Notes under the pieces: generated by a model | What the model saw: only the letters and a program-made list of their open reading frames with translations | Told to the model about the DNA's origin: nothing | The model's database searches: none | Made by a program: the position numbers and the translations under genes | Shown here: positions 61,301 to 64,000 of the stretch, piece after piece | Layout of the letters: each line of letters begins with the position of its first letter | How positions within the stretch are numbered: position 1 is the stretch's first letter | Source: Mycteria americana | Taxonomy: Eukaryota; Chordata; Aves; Ciconiiformes; Ciconiidae | Direction: 5' to 3' | DNA length: 64,000 bases | NCBI RefSeq assembly: GCF_035582795.1 | Contig: NC_134368.1 | Span: forward strand, 28,022,501-28,086,500

Positions 61301-63037
61301 GAAGTGTGTGCATATGCAAAAATTCAGTTTACACCTATATACTTAGGGAAATATTTCTCTTAAGTTGCTGGTGTTAGTATAGTTTAAGTACTGTGCATAA
61401 TGTAGTATCTTTACTACATTATGCACAGTAAAAAGATAAACTTTCCAAAGCAATGTAATTTTTTTTCTTGTATACGCAGTCGTGCAGAGTCGTGATCCTA
61501 GTACAAATGTGGTGTTACTGGAGGATGCTGCAGCAGTTCTGAGTGTGGCCGTAGCTGCTACCTGTATGGGTCTGACTTCTTTAACAGGTAAAATTCTGCC
61601 TCAAACTGAGGCAAGAAGGATGTGAATTTCCTCCTGTGCATGATACACACATAGAGCATTTAGTTTATATTGGTTGACTTAAATACATCTCTACTCTTTT
61701 TCTGATACGTGTACTGTGTAAGCTTCTGGAGGTGTATATTGTTCTCTGATCTGATTTCTAGTAGTTGGAGTTGAAAACATTTAAAATAAAAAAAAAGTTT
61801 GGTTTTTTTCATATGACTATTGTTGGTGGGGTTAAGCTTGAAAGAGTATATGTAGATGGATCTAACTTCCTTTTGAGCTATTTTGTCATACAAATGAAGG
61901 TATTTTTTACTAAAGGTATATTTATTGTAGTCAGTTATGTAAATGACACTGTGCCACAGTGGGATTATGTAGCTTGAGCTTCCTTATTCAGTGGTGTGCA
62001 GCTCCCCGTGCACGTGGGGAGGATTTAAGGAAGCAGTTCTTTCATTCCTTTTGATACGTAGTGGTATTAGTGTTATCTTCAGATTACAATAGCGGCCCCT
62101 GAACAGTGTGGCAAACCTAACTCATGCAGGTAGGATGATCTATATGGCAACTGATTCAAAGTCTGTCTTGCTGCACACAGTTAAGTTTTCTAAAGAGGGA
62201 AGATTATTTATTTGTCCCTTTTTAAGTATTGGCTTTGGCTTTTCAATTGTTTAAGAAAATAAATGTGGTAATTTTGTTTCTTTGTGGCTTCTAATGAGTT
62301 AATTGCACGTTTCATTTTTTATATAGAATTCAGTTTTTTATTCCATCTCTAGTTTCCTTCATAAACTTAATACATTACTGTTTCTACAAATCTGAATATG
62401 AATGAATAAGTGTTTAAAACTTATTATATAAGTACTGTTTTCCAGCAATGGTCAATACTTCCAAGTCTTTGAGTTACTGATAAAAAACCACAGACTTTTG
62501 TGCTACTACCTGTGTTTAGGTGTGTATTATTTTATATTAATAAAGGTAAATCCCAGAAACAGAAACCCAAGTAGCTGACAGGAGTTTATTCATTTATTAG
62601 TCCTGCAGGAGACAGGAGTGGCTGAGGGACAGGAGGGACTTGAGACTTTATCTTAAGATAACTTGTTTTCTTCCAGCTTCATCTTGTTTCTCAGTAGGAA
62701 AGAATTGCCAGTGCATTTAAAAATCCCCACCCAAACCAAAACAAACAAATCCCACCAAAAAGCAAAAACCAAAAAATCCCCCCAAATATGTACTCTTTTC
62801 AGTGTGAAATCTGAATTTTCTGTTATGTTTTAGAAATGCTCTGTGAAACTAATTTGACATGTCTTGTTTAGGAAACCCTTATTATGACAGCGTGGGGTCT
62901 CTAGGTGTTGGAACTTTGTTAGGAACTGTGTCGGCATTTCTAATCTACACTAACACTGAAGCCCTGCTGGGACGATCCATTCAACCTGAACAACTGCAGC
63001 GACTCACCGAGCTACTGGAAAGTGATCCCGTGGTAAG
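36936..63037 (+). CDS. SLC30A9: SLC30A9 (ZnT9), mitochondrial zinc transporter; 15 coding exons, 3' end outside window
   Basis: Exons: 36936-37032, 39017-39193, 42691-42753, 45428-45527, 46939-47031, 47420-47502, 48889-48947, 49709-49776, 55051-55153, 58460-58515, 59879-60014, 60430-60469, 60918-60989, 61480-61587, 62872-63037. They give 1,421 coding bases (about 474 residues) with every junction in frame. Human ZnT9 has 568 residues, so the last part (about 95) lies beyond the window. Domains: a basic, Arg-rich N terminus suited to mitochondrial import (1-32); a poorly conserved linker (33-112); a strongly conserved soluble domain (113-224); then six hydrophobic spans of the cation diffusion facilitator family (about 237-446). 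TM2 has HxxxD (H273, D277). TM5 has LLED (E397, D398) with no His. The family exports Zn2+ from mitochondria; the protein was also reported as nuclear receptor coactivator GAC63. An LTELL (LxxLL-type) motif is at 463-467. Confidence 0.97.
38152..38177. repeat. (TTTA)6 microsatellite
   Basis: Six uninterrupted TTTA units plus TT in SLC30A9 intron 1. Likely length-variable between individuals. Confidence 0.97.
39017..39193 (+). CDS. SLC30A9: SLC30A9 coding exon 2
   Basis: Acceptor CCTGTTAG| and donor ACAG|GTAGTA. Codes about residues 33-91. The similarity to human is limited to scattered positions (WQ near the start, SQV..Y.TN..K in the middle), so this is a fast-evolving linker. An internal GAAG|GTACAA at about 39,146 could act as an alternative donor. 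Confidence 0.88.
42691..42753 (+). CDS. SLC30A9: SLC30A9 coding exon 3
   Basis: Acceptor TATTTTACAG| and donor AAAG|GTAAAG. Codes about residues 92-112, ending LKEPIQVK next to human LKQEPLQVR. It is flanked by long introns; frame and phase (1 to 1) agree with both neighbours, so skipping would keep frame. Confidence 0.88.
45428..45527 (+). CDS. SLC30A9: SLC30A9 coding exon 4
   Basis: Acceptor CTGTTTTTAAG| and donor CCAG|GTATGA. Begins the highly conserved domain: VKAVLKKREYG then KYTQNNFITGVRAINEFCLK. Near-identical to human. Confidence 0.96.
46283..46411. repeat. G-rich, A-rich and C-rich low-complexity cluster in SLC30A9 intron 4
   Basis: G6-T-G4-AGAGGC-G7 (46,283-46,307) gives four G-tracts of three or more, so a G-quadruplex could form on the sense strand and in the pre-mRNA. 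A poly-A/CAAC stretch (about 46,361-46,400) and a C run (about 46,402-46,411) follow within 100 bp; the G and C runs could also pair with each other. Confidence 0.8.
46939..47031 (+). CDS. SLC30A9: SLC30A9 coding exon 5
   Basis: Acceptor CTTTCCTTAG| and donor GCAAA|GTAAGA. Codes about residues 146-176: SDLDQLRKIKRRSPHDDTE and FTVYLRSDVEA. Part of the conserved soluble domain once compared with DNA-repair protein XPA. Confidence 0.96.
47420..47502 (+). CDS. SLC30A9: SLC30A9 coding exon 6
   Basis: Acceptor TCTGTGCAG| and donor GGAAA|GTGAGT. Codes about residues 177-204: SLEVWGSPEALARER followed by a charged, Lys/Arg/Glu-rich helix. Confidence 0.96.
48119..48139. repeat. Poly-T run (21) in SLC30A9 intron 6
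   Basis: Uninterrupted T21. It is followed by GAAACAG but by no exon of the gene; no retroelement body was recognised on either side. Confidence 0.95.
48889..48947 (+). CDS. SLC30A9: SLC30A9 coding exon 7
   Basis: Acceptor TATTGCAG| and donor AAG|GTAAGA. Codes residues 205-224, LFRNQRLLREYKEFFGNTK, the end of the soluble domain before the membrane part. Ends in phase 0. Confidence 0.96.
49709..49776 (+). CDS. SLC30A9: SLC30A9 coding exon 8
   Basis: Acceptor TTTATGTAG| and donor GCAT|GTAAGT. Codes residues 225-246 and two bases of Ile247, with FFKGPGKVVMVAICI entering TM1. Confidence 0.96.
49777..55050 (+). other. SLC30A9: SLC30A9 intron 8
   Basis: The longest intron wholly inside the gene apart from introns near its 5' end, at 5.27 kb. 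It holds the second solo LTR (52.7-53.3 kb), a C-rich tract just after it (about 53,330-53,350) and a less AT-rich block at about 50.88-51.26 kb of unknown nature. Otherwise it is AT-rich sequence in which nothing was recognised. Confidence 0.85.
52715..53291 (-). mobile_element. Solo LTR of an avian endogenous retrovirus (copy B) in SLC30A9 intron 8
   Basis: A 577-bp copy of the same LTR as at 14.3 kb, in the same orientation and so antisense to SLC30A9. On the minus strand it starts TGTCCTGGTTTCAGC and ends GGGTTAAACTACAACA, with TG/CA edges intact. Its TATA region reads CTATAAAG (plus-strand 53,027-53,034) and ATTAAA lies at 52,841-52,846. It has about a dozen bases near 53,165-53,177 that copy A lacks. 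The target-site duplication is not clear: AAAGC before and AAGTA after. No internal retroviral sequence is next to it. Confidence 0.88.
55051..55153 (+). CDS. SLC30A9: SLC30A9 coding exon 9
   Basis: Acceptor TTTGTTTTCAG| and donor CCAG|GTGAGT. Codes residues 247-281: the rest of TM1 and TM2 with the zinc-site HxxxD (H273, D277) in EAIHSLADTCNQ. The human protein has Ser where this one has Ala276. Confidence 0.96.
55154..58459 (+). other. SLC30A9: SLC30A9 intron 9
   Basis: A 3.3-kb AT-rich intron. Contents worth noting are a 16-bp perfect palindrome with a central CACGTG (57,831-57,846) and a short TA/CA dinucleotide run (58,212-58,228). No recognisable transposable element. Confidence 0.8.
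57831..57846. promoter_or_regulatory. 16-bp palindrome with E-box core
   Basis: CAAAGCACGTGCTTTG equals its own reverse complement. The centre CACGTG is the binding core of bHLH-zip factors such as USF, MYC and TFE. Function is unproven; only the sequence symmetry is certain. Confidence 0.4.
58460..58515 (+). CDS. SLC30A9: SLC30A9 coding exon 10
   Basis: Acceptor CCTACATAG| and donor CACCC|GTAAGT. Codes residues 282-299: ALLALGISQSARTPDPSH, the end of TM2 and the following loop. Confidence 0.96.
58732..58745. repeat. (TG)7 dinucleotide repeat in SLC30A9 intron 10
   Basis: Seven TG units following a T9 run. A minor microsatellite, about 0.2 kb after exon 10. Confidence 0.9.
59879..60014 (+). 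CDS. SLC30A9: SLC30A9 coding exon 11
   Basis: Acceptor TTCATCTAG| and donor CTGG|GTAAGC. Codes residues 300-345: YGFTNMRYIASLISGVGIF (start of TM3), MMGAGLSWYHG, then the loop HPHPIESLLW. Confidence 0.96.
60430..60469 (+). CDS. SLC30A9: SLC30A9 coding exon 12 (40-bp small exon)
   Basis: Acceptor TTCATACAG| and donor GGAG|GTATGC. Codes residues 346-358, AYCILAGSLVSEG, within TM4. Only 40 bp, easily missed by an ORF search; both junctions are in frame and match human. Confidence 0.95.
60918..60989 (+). CDS. SLC30A9: SLC30A9 coding exon 13
   Basis: Acceptor TTGTTTCAG| and donor TATG|GTATGT. Codes about residues 359-382: ATLLVAINEIRRSARAKG then LSFYQY. This ends TM4 and forms the basic TM4-TM5 loop. 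Confidence 0.96.
61389..61430. repeat. Perfect 19-bp inverted repeat with 4-base loop in SLC30A9 intron 13
   Basis: Left arm TACTGTGCATAATGTAGTA (61,389-61,407), loop TCTT (61,408-61,411), right arm its exact reverse complement (61,412-61,430). It lies 49 bases before the exon 14 acceptor, so it would form a stem next to the branch-point region in the pre-mRNA. A further GTTTA/TAAAC pair (61,382-61,386 and 61,437-61,441) could extend the stem across an internal loop. Confidence 0.97.
61480..61587 (+). CDS. SLC30A9: SLC30A9 coding exon 14
   Basis: Acceptor GTATACGCAG| and donor ACAG|GTAAAA. Codes about residues 383-418: VVQSRDPSTNVVLLEDAAAV to CMGLTSLT, which is TM5. Canonical CDF proteins have HxxxD here; this has E397 and D398 and no His, as in human ZnT9. 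Confidence 0.96.
61588..62871 (+). other. SLC30A9: SLC30A9 intron 14
   Basis: 1.28 kb of AT-rich sequence. It contains a G/C patch CCCCGTGCACGTGGGG (about 62,003-62,018), an imperfect palindrome with a CACGTG core, and a C- and A-rich low-complexity stretch at 62,724-62,785. Nothing else was recognised. Confidence 0.8.
62872..63037 (+). CDS. SLC30A9: SLC30A9 coding exon 15 (last in window)
   Basis: Acceptor CTTGTTTAG| and donor GTAAG|GTAAGA. Codes residues 419-473 and two bases of Arg474: TM6 (about 425-446, with SLGVGTLLGTVSAFLIYTN) and EALLGRSIQPEQLQRLTELLE. The next exon, starting the cytosolic/matrix C-terminal domain, is outside the window. Confidence 0.96.
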
Positions 63038-64000
63038 GTAAGAAACTTTACAGCTCAATCTCTACTAATAACAACAAAAAGCAAGAAAATAACATTTGGA
63101 AAAAATAGTTCAAGCACTTTAAATGAGAGAAATCTGGTGAGATTAATTATTTTTAGGGCAGATTCTTCTGTATTGAGATTTTAGAATCTTAATTATTACT
63201 AACTTCTATTTCTGTGCTAGAAATTTAAGTAAGTGAATACTTGTACCTCTCAGATGTTCCACAGCTGAAATAAAATTGCAAATGTGTTCTAACAGTTACA
63301 TTAATTACAGGAGTTGACAATGACTTAATGAGAAAGCCATCACAAACTTAAAACTATTTTCAAATGCATGAAATGCAAGCACTTAAATGATACTGTAATG
63401 CTGCTTTTATAGGTTATTAGCACTTAAATATTTAAATTCTGTTATTGTTAATATTCAGCGTCTGGAATTCTGTAGCAGTTGGCAGTGAAGTGCTGCAGTA
63501 GTATTATGATGTAATAGATTCTGCATGTTAGATGCTTACAGAATGAACTTAATGCTAATTTCTCTTTATTTGGAAATCTGCAATTTGTAATGAAAGAAAC
63601 TTATAGTGCATTGTGATTCTGAAATCTTGTTTAAATGCTTTTTAAGCAGCTATTTTAGCTTACTTTAACCCTATTAACATTGATTTAGAAGTAAACCCCT
63701 TTTATTTTCTTCTTAATCTTTATTCAGGAATATATTTCTGTGTAAATCAGCTGGAATATTTTAGTGCTTTTTTTATTCATAGTCATTAGTGACCTCTGGA
63801 GGGAAAAAAACTTAAGCCCATTAGTTAACACCAGAATACTTGAAAGAAATTGAGTGCTGCATCATCTCAGTTGCAAGCAACAAGTCTGATTGACATGCCC
63901 TTTATTCCAGAAGCTAAACAAGATTCGTATTTTGGAATAGAATTGTGTTAGAATTCTCACATGTCAGTAACTAAACTCTGTTAAAGTATTTGTGGTGGCC
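63038..64000 (+). other. SLC30A9: Start of SLC30A9 intron 15
   Basis: AT-rich intron sequence after the exon 15 donor running to the window edge. No further exon matching the ZnT9 C-terminal domain is visible, so the gene is cut by the window and not truncated by nature. Confidence 0.85.

Noticed and set aside
1-64000. Searched for tRNA genes, rRNA, CRISPR-like arrays and bacterial-type operons
   Set aside because: No tRNA B-box with a matching A-box and acceptor stem, no regularly spaced repeats and no ribosome-binding-site-led gene clusters; spliced genes show this is vertebrate DNA.

Overview
This window looks like vertebrate nuclear DNA from a bird. It is AT-rich and gene-sparse. Coding sequence is broken into short exons with GT/AG introns, and there are two CpG-island promoters. 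Interspersed repeats include CR1 LINE remnants and two solo LTRs of a family I recall from neoavian genomes. The exact species cannot be told from this sequence; the LTR family suggests a neoavian rather than a galliform bird (inference). Most open frames are chance ORFs in introns, repeats or CpG islands. No CRISPR array, operon, tRNA or rRNA gene was seen.

Layout. Positions 1-16,140 are intergenic, with CR1-derived sequence (about 6.6-8.7 kb), a MIR/CORE-SINE-like remnant (about 12.95-13.09 kb) and a solo ERV LTR (14,334-14,898). A CpG-island promoter (about 16.14-17.1 kb) starts TMEM33, which runs on the plus strand with seven coding exons between 16,802 and 24,230 and encodes a complete 251-residue protein. 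A long AT-rich 3' UTR or flank follows. It has several polyadenylation hexamers, a second MIR-like fragment and a perfect hairpin. After about 9 kb of unremarkable intergenic DNA, a second CpG island (about 36.5-37.3 kb) starts SLC30A9, also on the plus strand. Fifteen coding exons (36,936-63,037) give about 474 residues before the window ends; the C-terminal region (about 95 residues in the human protein) lies beyond it. Intron 8 carries a second solo LTR of the same family and orientation as the first.

Both genes were assembled by hand from splice sites and recalled protein similarity; every exon junction keeps frame. TMEM33 is an ER/nuclear-envelope membrane protein of the Pom33/Per33 family. 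SLC30A9 (ZnT9) is a mitochondrial cation-diffusion-facilitator-type zinc transporter that was also described as a nuclear receptor coactivator. The two are neighbours in the same order in mammals, so this is conserved synteny and not a functional operon. I did not find a convincing undescribed system. The most unusual items are two perfect short-loop inverted repeats, one of them 49 bases upstream of SLC30A9 exon 14, plus the promoter motif sets and the old SINE-like remnants.
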